Of a DNA stretch of 64,000 nucleotides, positions 22,616 through 34,580 are shown piece after piece. Positions within the stretch are counted from its first letter, which is position 1. Each line of letters starts with the position of its first letter. The notes beneath the pieces are model-generated. The model had not been told where the DNA came from and did no database searches. It worked only from the letters and a program-made list of their open reading frames with translations. The stretch comes from Scedosporium boydii (lineage: Eukaryota; Ascomycota; Sordariomycetes; Microascales; Microascaceae). A program made the position numbers and the translations under genes. Location: NCBI GenBank assembly GCA_002221725.1, contig NJFT01000067.1, positions 1-64,000 of the forward strand, written 5' to 3'.

Positions 22616-24107
22616 TCGCCCTCTCTGTGTGGAATGAACGTATCCTGATGAGAATTCTGCCTCTCTAGGGACCCCTCTACTTCCAGCAGACTGTTAGTAA
22701 CCTGGTCATGGAACATAGAAAACACGAGCTCGATGGCCGCAAAGAGATTTGGCCTGCGGTGCTGACGCTCATGCCCGGGATGAGGACGGATAAGTTGGAG
22801 GAGGAAGAGAATTTCTGTAAAGGACTTTGCCGGGGCGTCTCCATTGAGTGGTAAATTGTTACCTCCCAAACTGTTGAGTAGCAGATCCCTCTTTGGCACT
22901 AAGACACATGACAGGGCCATAACATCGGTTCTACGTTAATCATCATGAAAACTACAGCGCCGAAGAATCAGTGACGTGAACTCGGTATTAATCAAAATCC
23001 ACGCTTGTTTCGGCCAAAATAACCCTGTCTCCTGGACGGTAATTGGATAAATGGTAGTAGTAACTGCGCAACCTTCTTTCAACCGCTCCATAATGCCTGC
23101 CATTCCACTTGAAGGGGTCTGATTATTTCTCAATATGGAATAGAGTCGCTAATTATCAGTTTTGGGTGTGTGTGTGTCTTTCGGCAAGCATCTAGGGACA
23201 ATCCTCAGCCCATGCAATCTCTGGTAATTCTCGACAATAATGTTGAAGCAATTCGTAACGATCCGTGCATTACCCCAACAAAGGACGCACATCGCCATGG
23301 GATAATCGCAGCCTATTCCAAATCGGGTCACCATGAACGCTCGCTATCTCCAGGAATCCCGGGATAACCGAGTCTGGAGCATCGACACAGTGTCCATATC
23401 AGCAGATGCCACCCCGGAATTCCAACTTGTAAAAAAGGCAAAAAAAAAAAAAGAAAAAGCCTCTAATGCTTGTTTTTCCCGGCCAGCATAGACGAGAAAC
23501 CACTTCCAGGGCCACATCCTCGCGTTACCATCATCGGGCCCGGGTAAGGGTATCAGCCATTGCTTTCCCAACCGTCAACGGGAAATAATACTAGCTCACA
23601 CCACAGGCTTTTTTCTATTAAAAAATGGAATTTCTGGCATTCTTATAAGCGAACCTAGTAATTGCCCGCTTTTGTCTCATGACGCATGTATTGATTGATG
23701 TACTTCATATTCCCTGTAAATTGGAGGTGTCAGTTGGCTTGAGCTCTTGCTTAAGCCCTTGTGCAGCCTAGCCCATCATAGAGGCAATCAAAAGATACCT
23801 AGAATTCAGAACTAGCAGGGTTGGGGGTGGTCCACTTAACCAAGGGAGAAGTCTGCTTAGCTATTAGGGTTACAGTTCGGCAGCTTATCTGGAAGCAGAA
23901 TGCAAGGTTTCGAAATGCCATTCCTAATCGGGTCCGAGGGAACGACTTGGTGCTTCATCCGTTATAGCCGTATTCAGAGCCCGGTATTGCTGCTACACAC
24001 CGAAGCCTCTTGCACCAGCTCTCATCGTCTTCCCTGTCTCCTTTTTTTTTTCCTTTTTTTTTTTCTTTTTCTTTTTTCGATCCGTGCAAAACAGAACCAC
24101 ATCTACA
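22616..24107. other. gene-poor stretch with A- and T-runs
   Basis: No supported gene in 1.5 kb. An A-rich run is at 23431-23456 and a long T-rich tract (24040-24078) lies just before the aminotransferase start, probably in its promoter or 5' UTR. A GT repeat sits at 23164-23176. Confidence 0.45.
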
Positions 24108-25846
24108 ATGGACTCCTGGAACCCTTCAGAACGAGCGTTGAAGACGTTTGAGAGAGGACGAGCTTGGGATTTAATGCAGATGGTCAAGAAATTACCCCAG
24201 TATGATCCATTAACCCAGCCGGACGGCGTTATTAACTTGTCGGGCGCGACAAACGGGCTGATGAGAGATTGGATGGCTCGCTACGTTCGAGAATATGAAC
24301 GCAATCTTCAAATCGATCGAGGTGAGTCTTGATTGTCCCCCGCTCATCGCCCTTCCAGCAATTGTACATTGACTAGGGTGCGGCCCATCGTAGCGTTCTC
24401 ATACGGCGCCATGTTTGGCTCGCCTGATCTCCTTGAGGCCGCCGCCGGCTTCTTCAATCGTTTCTTCCACCCAGCTGCGCTGGTCGATAAATCCCACGTC
24501 TTAGCCACCAATGGCGTGACATCCCTGATCGACCTCGTATCGTGGGCTCTCTGCGACAGTGGTGAAGGGATTCTATACCCAGTACCCAACTTCTATATGT
24601 TAGATTTTGACCTCGCTGCCCGTACCGGCATCGTACCAATCCCGGTTCCTGTTAGCCAAGTCCGGGACCCCTTCAACAGTGATTCAGCCACCGAGCTCGA
24701 ACGTGCCTTCAGCGACGCCGTGCACGACGCCGCGGCGCGTGGGGTACGCTGCCGCGTCCTCTTTCTCTGTAATCCGGGGAACCCCCAAGGGCGGTGTTAC
24801 TCTAGCTCTACACTTCGCAAGCTGCTGCATTTCTGCACCCGCCAAGGTATCCACCTAGTGGCCGACGAGATTTACGCGTTGTCGCAATTTGATGGAGATA
24901 GCAACCCCTTCAGTTCTGTCCTCAGCATTCCTGGAGAAAACTCTCGAACAGTGGATAATATGCATTGTTTGTATGGCCTCAGTAAAGACTTTGGTCTAGG
25001 TGGTCTGCGTATGGGTTTTATCGTGACAAGGAATGAGCAGCTGAGGACCGCTTTAGAGAGAATCTCGTAAGTGATATTCTGCAGGCAGCGTTGCCTTGCT
25101 CTCTGAAATTGTAATATTATGTTGACAGATTGGGCTCCCTTTGGGCCGCCGCTTCGGAATTCAAGTTTTTTCACGTGGATCACCGCCTTCTCGGATTCGC
25201 TTGTTACTCGGTTCCTGCAGCGACTTGACGTCGTTCAGGACTATGTTACTACGTACCAGAAGCGTCTTGCGGCAGCCCACTCCCGAATCGTGGCCGAATT
25301 AGAATCTCAGAAAATTCCGTTTAAAGCAGCCGACGCAGGGCTATTTGTACTAGTTGATCTCAGCAACTGGCTCGATTGCTTCGATGGGCCGAGGGATGCT
25401 CGAGGCGAAGCGGTGAATAACAGCAGTGATGAACCCGCCAGTCGAGAGATTCAGCTTTGTTGGCGGCTCGTGGACTGGGGCGTCTTTATGAACCCTGGCC
25501 AGGTAACACAATCGTCTTCCTTTAAACATGTAAGAGACACATCGCCCTGACTGCAAGATTTTAGTTTTCTCAGTCAGATAAGCCTGGACTTTTCCGTCTT
25601 GTCTTCACCGAGAATGTTGGCCATGCCTTGCTAGGTATCAGACGTCTGGGGATAGCCTTAGCGAACTTAGAGCAACAGAAATGGTGCGGTCTAAAATGGA
25701 AAGCCGGTAACGAGAAGGGCGCCGAACTGAAAATAACCGATACGCGAGGTCAGTCACTTTTCGACTTGGCTTCGTCGGTTGCCAGTCAACAAATCAGGCC
25801 TACATTGTGGGAAAGAATACTTTGGAAGCTCAATTGCTTTAGGTAG
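24108..25846 (+). CDS. ACC-synthase-like PLP aminotransferase (fold type I)
   Basis: Four exons: 24108-24321, 24394-25066, 25166-25502 and 25565-25846, 501 residues. The third exon must start at 25166 (acceptor TTCAAG); using the nearer AG at 25128 gives a false frameshift. Family blocks include YGAMFGSPDLLEAAAGF, the PLP-contact segment NPGNPQGR, DEIYALSQF, the Schiff-base lysine K269 in YGLSKDFGLGGLRMG, and the C-terminal NPGQ...KPGLFRLVFT block. This branch of fungal proteins is related to 1-aminocyclopropane-1-carboxylate synthase, but most members act as aminotransferases or beta-eliminating enzymes on unknown amino acids. It lies about 1.1 kb from a RidA gene that could clear reactive enamines made by such chemistry (inference). 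Confidence 0.9.
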
Positions 25847-26960
25847 ACTATGCTTATATTAGGCACGGCTCGTAGAGGCAACCCGGGGACCTGGGATATT
25901 CATTTTAGTTGCTACTCGTCATAACGGTGCTCCCTTGAGACTTCATCACTTGTTCCTAAATGCTCTGAGAGGATGTAAAAACGAAGATGCTCGGGAAATA
26001 ATAGCAGTTTCTTAATCCTTGGAAACCTACTGAATTTCCGTTCTTGAGGAGTCCCGCGTTGTCATCCAGCGGAACATCTTCATTTGCGTCAAGGCGGAGG
26101 CCTGCGGAGCAGAATTAAAGGCTACGCCCCCGGTCGGTATCACGAACACCCGGCGACCAAACACCCAACCAGACGGTCGGCAATGGCAGGAAAGGCTAAA
26201 CTGAGTTTATGCCACGGGACAGAAAGCCTGGAAAGGTAGGAAGGGAACTAGGCAATCGTCGGTAGACCGAACGGGAAGGGCATCGGATCACACTCGACCA
26301 GGCATTGTCCTTGGTGCATTGGCTGCAGCGACTTGAGGCCTAACTGCTAGCTGGTCGGCCTGGCCTAGCCTAGCCAAGGAAGCGGAGCACTACACACCAT
26401 CCTGGCCTCCCGCCGGGGTCCTTTGTTGAGCTATTGGCCGCTAGTGACAGAGGCGCACCGGAAGACCTGAAATGGTAACCCCTTCTTCCCCTACCCTCTA
26501 CAGCATGCGCACCCTTGCGAAGAGATGCTCGCGGGCTGGCGTGTGATTCATGTGTGCGGAAAGGCAAGCACAGTAATCCGCCTCAGTCAGAGAGATCGAT
26601 CCATCGTCGACGTGGAGCTTGTGACCCACCATGAACGGCCGCCTTTGCTGGTATACAGATACTGCCGGAGGAGATTTTGTTGTAGATCGTCACCCAAAAT
26701 CGGCCGTCTTTTTATTGCAACTGGCAGAAGCCGGGCTAGGCCACCCCGGCGGGTTTTGATGGCTGAGGAACAAGCATAACTTTGATGCACTTTAGACTTC
26801 CATTCCTTCTACCCGTGTCTAGCGCTGCAACTACGCGTGAAAAATTCAATCTATTTCCAATATTTGTGACGAAGAACCTTTAGAAGCAACAGAGGATTGT
26901 AAATTGATATGCCCTCTTCCTGTTGACAGCCCCTTTTGGCCCCTGGTTGTCCCAAACTCT
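25847..26960. other. intergenic between convergent aminotransferase and RidA genes
   Basis: No recognisable gene in 1.1 kb. Only short frames without motifs on either strand. Confidence 0.4.
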
Positions 26961-27482
26961 CTATTCATGCAGGGCCGCAGTACACTCTATTTCAACATCG
27001 GTACCCAGTGGGAGCTGATATACCGCCACACATGTACGAGCCGGCTTCTGATCCCAGGTGAAGAACTCATCGTATGCTTCGTTGACGGCCGCGAAGTTGT
27101 CCATATTTGTGATATAGATATTCATCTTGATAACGTTTCTCAAGTTGCTGCCCGAAGCTTCCAGGATGGCAGAAAGATTTTTGAGTGCTTGTCTCTAGTT
27201 CGGTTGACTTATTGTGAGCTGCGCGGTTCGATACCCCAAAAGATCGTCGACAGCAAGAGGTGGGAATTGTCAATGGTGCCAAAACCATGTAGGTGCACTT
27301 ACCGCTCGGTCCTTGACGGTGCCCTGCACTAGTTCGAGCGTTGGACCGGGGCTTGCTCCAATATTGCCCGAGCAATATACTATGCCATTGAATTTGACGG
27401 CTTGGGAAAATTGAGGAAGAGGCTTCGGTGCCGAAGTTGTAAAGACTGGTTCTACTGTCGGGGCCATCGTTATGGCACGCAT
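26961..27482 (-). CDS. RidA-family enamine/imine deaminase
   Basis: Two exons: 27482-27303 and 27194-26961, phase 0, 137 residues (132 if the second ATG is used), the normal family length. Visible blocks are QFSQAVKFNGIVYCSGNIG near the N-terminus, KNLSAILEASGSNLRNVIK in the middle, and PARTCVAVYQLPLGTDVEI near the C-terminus. The Arg in PART corresponds to R105 of Escherichia coli RidA, required for hydrolysis of 2-aminoacrylate and related imines. So this copy is predicted to be catalytically competent. The intron is 108 bp. It probably protects PLP enzymes from reactive products of the neighbouring aminotransferase or decarboxylase. Confidence 0.9.
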
Positions 27483-29177
27483 TTAAATCAAGTTCACGAC
27501 ACGAGTTCCTGTTTGCCCGTGTAGGGATGATGTGAGAGGGCTTCGGTGCGGAGACGGAGCATATTTATAATATTATCTCTCTGGTGAGTTTGCCATGCAT
27601 GGCGTAGCCCGATACAACCCGACGTATACCAAAACGTACAAGTGCGCTCAAGATCAGGCGCATCCTCCCCCGCCGGCCACGTCACAGTACGGGATGATCC
27701 CGGTTTCTCAGTATGGCACTCAGTGAGTATGCCCTGACTATCAGTATAGTTCGGCGACAGTGTGATAGCAACAGCCTCTATATGCCCCATATGCCCCATT
27801 TGCCCCGTATGCACCGTCTCACGCATACCTGGCCCCAGCCCTGGCCCCGGTTCCTCAGTATAGACCTCCTGCGAGATACCAATCCTCTTAACCCGGAGTT
27901 ACTACTGGATATTACGGAGTAGCCTAAGCTCCCCAGAGTACGCCAGCTGGAGGATACTAGCCTATCCAATTTGCATCTACTAATAGAGGACATTAGACAA
28001 ACCGCTTTCAAGCTTCACGTTATTTATAAGAAAGAGAAGCTTCTCCCTCTACATAATGGTCGCTTACAACATCACAATGCAGACGTGGATTAGCTCGGGG
28101 AAGGGCACCGAAGCAATAACACCAAACAGCTAAACGAAACGCTGTGGAGAAGGACAACTCCGCCACATGTTCAGTGCCATGTTTGTGCCGCCGGATTAAA
28201 TGCTGGTTGGTAGAGAGCAAACCGGCACCTGTAGGACTAATCCAACAGCTGGTTTCATGGAAAGGGATGTGAAAAATTAGGGGCGAAAAATTCTCCCCTC
28301 GCGGTTATTTTCGGCAGTATGGTTTCTGCCTGGAATTCCGGAGAATATTCCGGATTCGGGCTCGGCATACAAGGTGAATACAGCACAATCCACATGATGA
28401 ACCAGACTCAAACCAAGTATAAAGGTCCTCCAAGCTTCCGCACATCCAATATCCATCGTTAACTATTACAAACTGAGCACTCGAACGAAGATCAAGGCGG
28501 TCATCTGATGCATGAAATCCCTCTCCAGAGATGCAGCTAAATCAGGTTACTGGCTTGGCAGGATCGGGCTGTTGGGTCGTTCCGTTCCATTGCCCTTCAA
28601 CTGGGAACTGCACGATGAGCAACAACCGAATCGCTACGCTACTAGAGCTGTGCGGAGGCCGCCTCATCATCTAGTGAGTAATATCTGTTCGGATCCTCTA
28701 TCATACGCGAATGGGCATCTCAAACGCGCTCATCTACAGTAAGCCGTAATTCTACCTGAATGATGCGCGGCACACTACCCCCGAACCAAGAGGGTCACTC
28801 GTCTGGTAGTTGGAAGCTTTTATTGCCCTTTAAATATAATAGAGATAATTCATTGATTACCTCGTGCTACATTACATCTGACACGGCAACTTATTTCCCC
28901 ATTGAGAGAACGTGAAAGGAAAAGGAAGACGGGTCTCAGACCGCTCATTCAGTAGTGACTAGGCGTAAGCCGGCACGCCATTATCCAAGTTTGATCTGCT
29001 TATTGAAGTCCGTTCCGGCTTCCATTCAACCCCGTAAGCCCTGCCAACACCTAAGACAAAAAGCCAAATGACTGTCGCAAAAAAAAAATCAATTGCGGGC
29101 TGCTTGTCATGTACGCTTCCGCATGTTGCTCTGCGAAAACATGGTGCTTGAGAAAATCATTCCCTCCAATCTGTCCT
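27483..29177. other. gene-poor stretch with a Tyr/Pro-rich relic
   Basis: No supported complete gene. Around 27640-27910 the plus strand reads as a Gln/Tyr/Pro-rich segment (see repeat at 27781) broken by stops. A short A-run is at 29079-29087. The upstream region of RidA lies at the left end and the 3' side of the permease at the right. Confidence 0.4.
27781..27816 (+). repeat. four 9-bp units coding Tyr/Phe-Ala-Pro
   Basis: Four consecutive units, TATGCCCCA twice, then TTTGCCCCG and TATGCACCG. In one plus frame they read YAPYAPFAPYAP, followed by an Ala/Pro-rich tail before a stop. Upstream text in the same style (SQYGMIPVSQYGTQ) ends in a stop near 27722, so it may be a decayed low-complexity gene. 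Confidence 0.7.
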
Positions 29178-31151
29178 TTACCAGAGTTGGACATAGGTCA
29201 GGAACCTCCTCCAACGGCTCATTCCATAGTAGAGATCAAGTTGCATGAACTCTTCGGCGCTGAGTTGGCGGCGACCAGTTTGGAGATCTGCGGTGCGAGG
29301 ATCACGCCAGGGAGTCCTCCTGACAACTTTGTAAATAGCAGAGCATACGACAATGACAATAAGCCCAATAAGGTTTTGGAAGAAGTTGTAAGCAGTAAAT
29401 CTTGAACCATCCTGTTGTACTGTTAGAGATTTTTACCCCGAAATTTGGGCATGTCAGAAGACTTACCGCAGGATGTATAGATAACGCGAGACAACAAGCA
29501 AATAGAAGGATTGAAACCAGCATGGTAAATACCGGAGGCAACGGCCACCACGTTGAAGACCAAGAGTAGTCTTCGGAAAACACCCTATCGCCCTGGGCCT
29601 TAATAGCCTGGCGGAAGCGGAGGTTGGTCAACGATATGATGAACCAAATGGCGAAAAAAGAAGCGCTAGCGATCGAAGCGAGCCAAGTGAATCCAACTTG
29701 CCCTCCTTTGCTCAAGTTGATGTAAGTAAGGAATGTTGCAGCTACAATTGTAACGGCAAGCGCCAGTCGCGGACGGCCCCTGCTATCCACTTTGGCAAAG
29801 ACCTCAGGCAGAAGCCCCTGGTGAGACATTGTCCTTAGGATTCTTGAGGAGACGTAAACCGATTCGGCAGCGATCGCCATTAACCCGAAAATCATACAGG
29901 CGTTTAGTAGATCAGGAAGGTATTTAATTCCCGCGTCCTCGATGGCGATAACAAATGGAGAGGCAGCAATGCCGGTGCTTCCAAGAAGGCGATTGTCATC
30001 TGAAGGAACAAGGACGGTAATGAAAACCACTGCAGTCATGTAGATGGCGTTTACACGAACTGGTACAAGTTTCGTCGCATGAGCCATGGATAGCCGGGGA
30101 TTCTTGGCTTCACCACCCATGATTCCAACTAGCACTTTTGTAAGCCTGATGCTGACTGGGTTAGGTAGGCTAATGGAGACACTTACCGAAAACTTGATCC
30201 CCTACAGCCCAAAGACCTAGCAGCATTGCGTTTGCAAACCCCTTTTACTATATAAGCTCTTTGCCATCAGATAGGGTATTAAGCTATTATGCTCACAAGA
30301 AAGCCATTTTTGAAGGCAGGAAGCTGGGTCCACGTTTCGCCGTGGTGAATTTTGCCCTTTGGCCCAGCACCAAGGGTGATGGCAAGTGAGGCGAAAATGA
30401 TGATCAAGAAGGTGAAGATCTTAATCAGGGAGGTGATATATTCAAACCATCCAAACCACTTATTAGGCAGACAGAAGACTGCAAAACAGACGACCATAAA
30501 AATAGTCACTATTGCACGTTCATTAGCCAGAGTCATATGGTTTGACAAGGCAAGAGCAAGAGGAATCCATACTGGAGACAGCCTCATGAAGATCGTTGGT
30601 CCACATTTGGAGTAAAACGTGAAAGAATGTGGACTCGGCGCCGGTAGCTGCGGTCCATGCTGAACAATGTGTTAACGCCAATGCGAATCGTTTCATGATA
30701 ATAACCTACCAATCCATTCGGCAAGGCCAGCGCCAAAGGCGAGAGCCGGATCGACCCAGCGGTCCGCATAATCGATAAAGTTGCCCGACACCGGGAATGC
30801 AATGGTCATTTCAGAAAGAGTTTGAAGGACAGTCCAGACAGTAACGCAGATAAGGCCATATCCAATAACAAGGTTGCCAGGTCCGCCATTTGCTAGAGCC
30901 TTGCCAGTTGCAATGAAAAGACCACTGCCAATATTCGAGCCGAGAGAGATGACCTGCGAGGGGTCAAGGTTAGTAAGATGGACTCCTGCTCAAGGCGTGG
31001 CGTGGCGAATACCTACGTGAACCTGGCGAGCGGTGAACGACCGATGATACTCTCCATGCTTGGTATCCTCGATGAAGCCTTTGGAGGTCGCCTCGCAAAC
31101 GCTGCGGGTAGACTCGTCGATGAGCTCTTCTTTCTTCTGGATCTCTGACAT
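29178..31151 (-). CDS. amino-acid permease, APC superfamily (fungal YAT type)
   Basis: Seven exons: 31151-31017, 30953-30710, 30659-30573, 30508-30297, 30241-30187, 30128-29467 and 29411-29178, 542 residues with all phases matching. The N-terminus is hydrophilic and ends in KHGEYHRSFTARQVH, followed by ISLGSNIGSGLFIATG in helix 1, the consensus substrate-binding segment. Others are TIAFPVSGNFIDYADRW, IMGGEAKNPRLSMAHA and RTMSHQGLLP. The C-terminus, FLTYVQLW, is typical of this family. About 12 membrane segments. Proton-coupled plasma-membrane uptake of amino acids is the expected role. A 64-bp intron (30509-30572) is easily missed because it partly stays open in another frame. Confidence 0.93.
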
Positions 31152-32804
31152 TTTGCTAGGAAGAGAATGTGTGTCGGAAAGAAAAGAACGGGGAAAATTG
31201 GGTTGACTGGTATCCTCCCACCAGGCGACTTATAGTTGAAGAGCACGGACGGCTGCGTGCAGGACGGAGCTGACCGCCCCCGCAAGGCAAGATCCGGGGT
31301 AGTCTGGGGAACTCTGGGGAGGTGACCAACAGACCAGCCTACTGACCAATAACAGCCTCAGTTGCTCCCAAGCGGTCCTTGTTAGAACCCCCACAGTGCA
31401 TTCGTGGGAAAATATTATGATTGGCTAGGATATCTCATAGTTCAAGTAGGCTGTTTTAGCGTGCCTTTTGAAAATTTGGGGTAAATATATCAAGGTATCC
31501 CCAATCGATAATTTTCCACGGACCCAACAGATCAATCTGTGGCCACTTCTCTCCTGAATCGTACTACTGCGTAAAGCAGCTTCTGTTTTCACTCCTTATT
31601 TTATGTCGTGGCGCAGACTCTCGGCCATCAATAATGTGATATCTGTGGATCTGCTGAGCGAGAGGATTGTGGCCTGTTACCCCTATTTTATGGTATCTAG
31701 TCACCAAGATTTACTTCTAAAGCCGTAGGTGGGACACGTTGTACTTCCATGTTGCCTTAGCCCATTCTGTGAGATACTCGAGTCAGCTTCGGGGACACGA
31801 GGTACTGGCAAGGGGTGTCGTCGCCAAGTAACAATCCTGGTCGAGGCCGCCCGTGATAATCCTGGTCCTGTTGCCACTTTGAGATCAAGGAAAAACTCGA
31901 CAGTGGTCAAGACGGAGAAGTAATCGCATCCGCAATTCATGGCTGCAATGCGGCATGAGCTGACGTGGCAAGCAAGTGGAATCACCAAACGCTTTCGTCC
32001 GGGACTCACGGCGTTCTTCAACATAGACTTGCCTGCTCGCCTGTGTGTGTAATGGCAAACCTCGAAGCCGCGTTGCCCCTCGAAAATGAGCGGCACAGGC
32101 AGCTCTGGTTGGATTCAGACATCGCGATGAAGCCGTGAATCCATCGCCCCTTCTCTTCCCGTTCTCATCATGGGAACTGCCGTAGGTAGCGCATCGGCCA
32201 GACCTAGTCATTCGTTGAGAGAGCTCGATTGAACCGAGCGCTTGGGCTCACATTCACTTGTCAGATGCTAATTTTGGTGGTGTAGTCTTGATTCTGAAAT
32301 CTGAATCTCATTCCTTTTCGAACGACGCCTCTTTTTCACAACACGAATGTGAAATGGTCCATTAATTATTTTCTGTTTTTGACTTGATCTCATACTCGTA
32401 CATGGTTTCACAGTGCCATGGAAACGCATTTTGCCTGCAGAATGCACAATAAAGGTTCCTAATACCCGAGGAGGGACGTCGGCCACATCTGGCATAGACA
32501 TATGCTCTGGTGTGCCGCTGACTATTGGGTGGTTGGGCGGGAAAGTGCGCAAGCGTGGGAAGGACCAATAGGGTGGTGCACTAAGCTCTGAAGGGCAGAG
32601 TTCTAAGAAGCGCGCCTCTTATACTTTTACAGGCAAAGGCGGCGTTCGGCAGGCGAGCAGATTCTACGGAGTTCCAGGGAAGGCTATTCAGAATACCAGA
32701 GGTTGTTTGAGAGTAAGAGGTGGGCACCATGGTGCCAGGCTAGATTATGATACCCAGATAAGACAGTAAGTAACTACAGGGTCCTTCTCTTCCAGACAGA
32801 GGCC
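31152..32804. other. gene-poor stretch upstream of the permease
   Basis: 1.65 kb with no recognisable gene on either strand. Short minus-strand frames at 31701-32552 have no motif. The permease promoter must be at the left end. Confidence 0.4.
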
Positions 32805-34580
32805 GTGTTATATCAGTATTTGAGATCCTGCAATGCCTTGCACTACGTCTTGCCATTTTTCAGGCAGAGCCTGCCCCTGAAGCACGAGATCTCGATGTCT
32901 CCAAACCTCTTCCAGGATATCCTGCACACTCCTAGGATTATAGAGGCTAAGCAGATACAGTCCTTCTATTTGAGACCTGATATAATTCCTATCCTCTACA
33001 TCATCTACTTCTGCACAAGCAAACACCATCCAAGATTCGAACCTGGCCCTGGAGCATCAGGTATCGCAGTCAGGAGCTGTTTAGCAGTTTCCAGGTTGCC
33101 GCGCATCTCGATGTACAGATCTATCTCTGGGCCGTGAATGATACGGCAGACGTACATGCGTGAAGCATAGCGGAAGATCTCTGCTGTTGCCACTGCTCTC
33201 CTACGTAGTTCCTCGCCATTTATTCCAACTTCTGCGATTAGAAGCGAAGTTTATGGATGACACGACAGGCCCAAGAACAGCTCCGAGTTTGAAGAAATAG
33301 CAGTAGTACGAATTTTGTCTCGAAGAGCTTCAGCTTGTCGATACAGTTCGTCGGGCGGCGTGAGGCCTTGCTCGGACTCGGCGAAAAGGCATGGTGCAGG
33401 CCACTACTCAAAGTTTAATTACTCGGTTCCAAGGTTTCACATCTGTTATGATCCTGGGTAAGCTCACCATAAGTTTTGGGAGTCTAGCAGAGCATCCAAA
33501 CCAGATATTTATCATGTTTGGCTTACCCACACCACCTGTGGCATGCAGCCAAGATTCCAACTTGGGCATCGCAGGCGAACCTAGATTTATAGCGCTTTGG
33601 GTATCAAGCATGCCGATCCAGGTTTTCCGGAAGGGACCAAGCGAACTGAGGTCCTTTGTGTTCTAACCCAATACCGAATGGCATCATGGTGACCTTTCCA
33701 GCGAGGTGAGCCAGAGAAGACCTGCATCCGAGAGCAGAGTTAGGTCAAGCGAGAACCTGAAAACAAGGGAGATGATAGAGAAACCAAGTGATGACAATGT
33801 GAAAAGAAAACTGTATCTCATAGGAAACGAGAAGTAGCATCGCAGCTATGGTTGCCTGCCAGGGTGTTGATAAATTTTTAATTGGAAAACCGATCGCGCA
33901 AAGCTTTTGCGGCGGATCCAAGATACTTCTGGGAGACAGTATCAGTGACGCCACGCCACCGACGGTAATGTGAAGCATCGACAACCAAAGCACCACTCAT
34001 TAGGGCGGGCGCCTGCATAGCTATGGGCATAAGAGATCGATAACCGTTCCGGTAAAATCGATGGCGAGCGCGATTCTCACGATGTTGTCTGGAGACGAGC
34101 AGTTAGTGGATATTAGGTCTCAAGTAGAGGGAAGGGGGGTAGTGGGGAGCCTTTGGACGACGCACGGACGAAGTGATGCATGAAGAAGCCCTCCTCGGTC
34201 GGGAGCGCCAGCGACGACATGGCGGCCGGGAACTCCAAGTCGCAGTTGCTCTCGAGGAAGGGCGGCGAGGACGACGTTCTCCTACGAGACCGCCGTGCCG
34301 ACTGGATTCGCCGAACGACCTCCTCCGGTCATTGGAAACGGAGCCCGTACTCCCCACGTTACACGCTGCGCTGAAGACAAGTTCTACAACGTGGAACGCG
34401 AGATTATCAGGTTTTGTGGCTGTGTGGAGGAAGAACGAGGCCGCCGGAGACCGGGTACTTACGTGGTAAGCTGCCGTCGCACGGGAGGCTCCTCCGCAGG
34501 CATGCCCAGCACGGGCTCGATTTGTCGTTCCGTTGCAGGCACTAGCTGCTCTGGCGAGGTAGGGGATGCTGTGTTCATTA
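32805..34580 (-). pseudogene. relic of a Zn2Cys6 transcription factor with Fungal_trans_2 domain
   Basis: Reading the minus strand from 34580 down, pieces appear in order: a degenerate zinc cluster (SSPCWACLRRSLPCDGSLPR, 34471-34521, later cysteines lost or split by an intron), MSSLALPTEEGFFMHHF near 34190, PIAMQAPALMSGALVVDASH near 34000, ATIAAMLLLVSYEI near 33830, IGMLDTQSAINLGSPAMPK near 33590, TPPDELYRQAEALRDK near 33330, EIFRYASRMYVCRIIHGPEI near 33150, and a final piece through LEEVWRHRDLVLQGQALP near 32850. The pieces change frame several times: a stop at about 33257, a one-base loss near 33030, and others. This gene was once a complete pathway-type regulator. Confidence 0.75.

Noticed and set aside
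25067..25165. Apparent frameshift in the aminotransferase between exons 2 and 3
   Set aside because: The acceptor at 25164-25165 (TTCAAG) gives the right phase and a family-like junction, so no frameshift is needed.
30509..30572. Apparent frameshift in the amino-acid permease
   Set aside because: A 64-bp GT-AG intron with a CTAAT branch-like motif restores the frame and removes extra residues absent from the family.
33030..33045. tRNA-like T-arm (GATTCGAACC)
   Set aside because: It lies inside recognisable regulator-relic coding text, and no acceptor, D or anticodon stem can be drawn around it.
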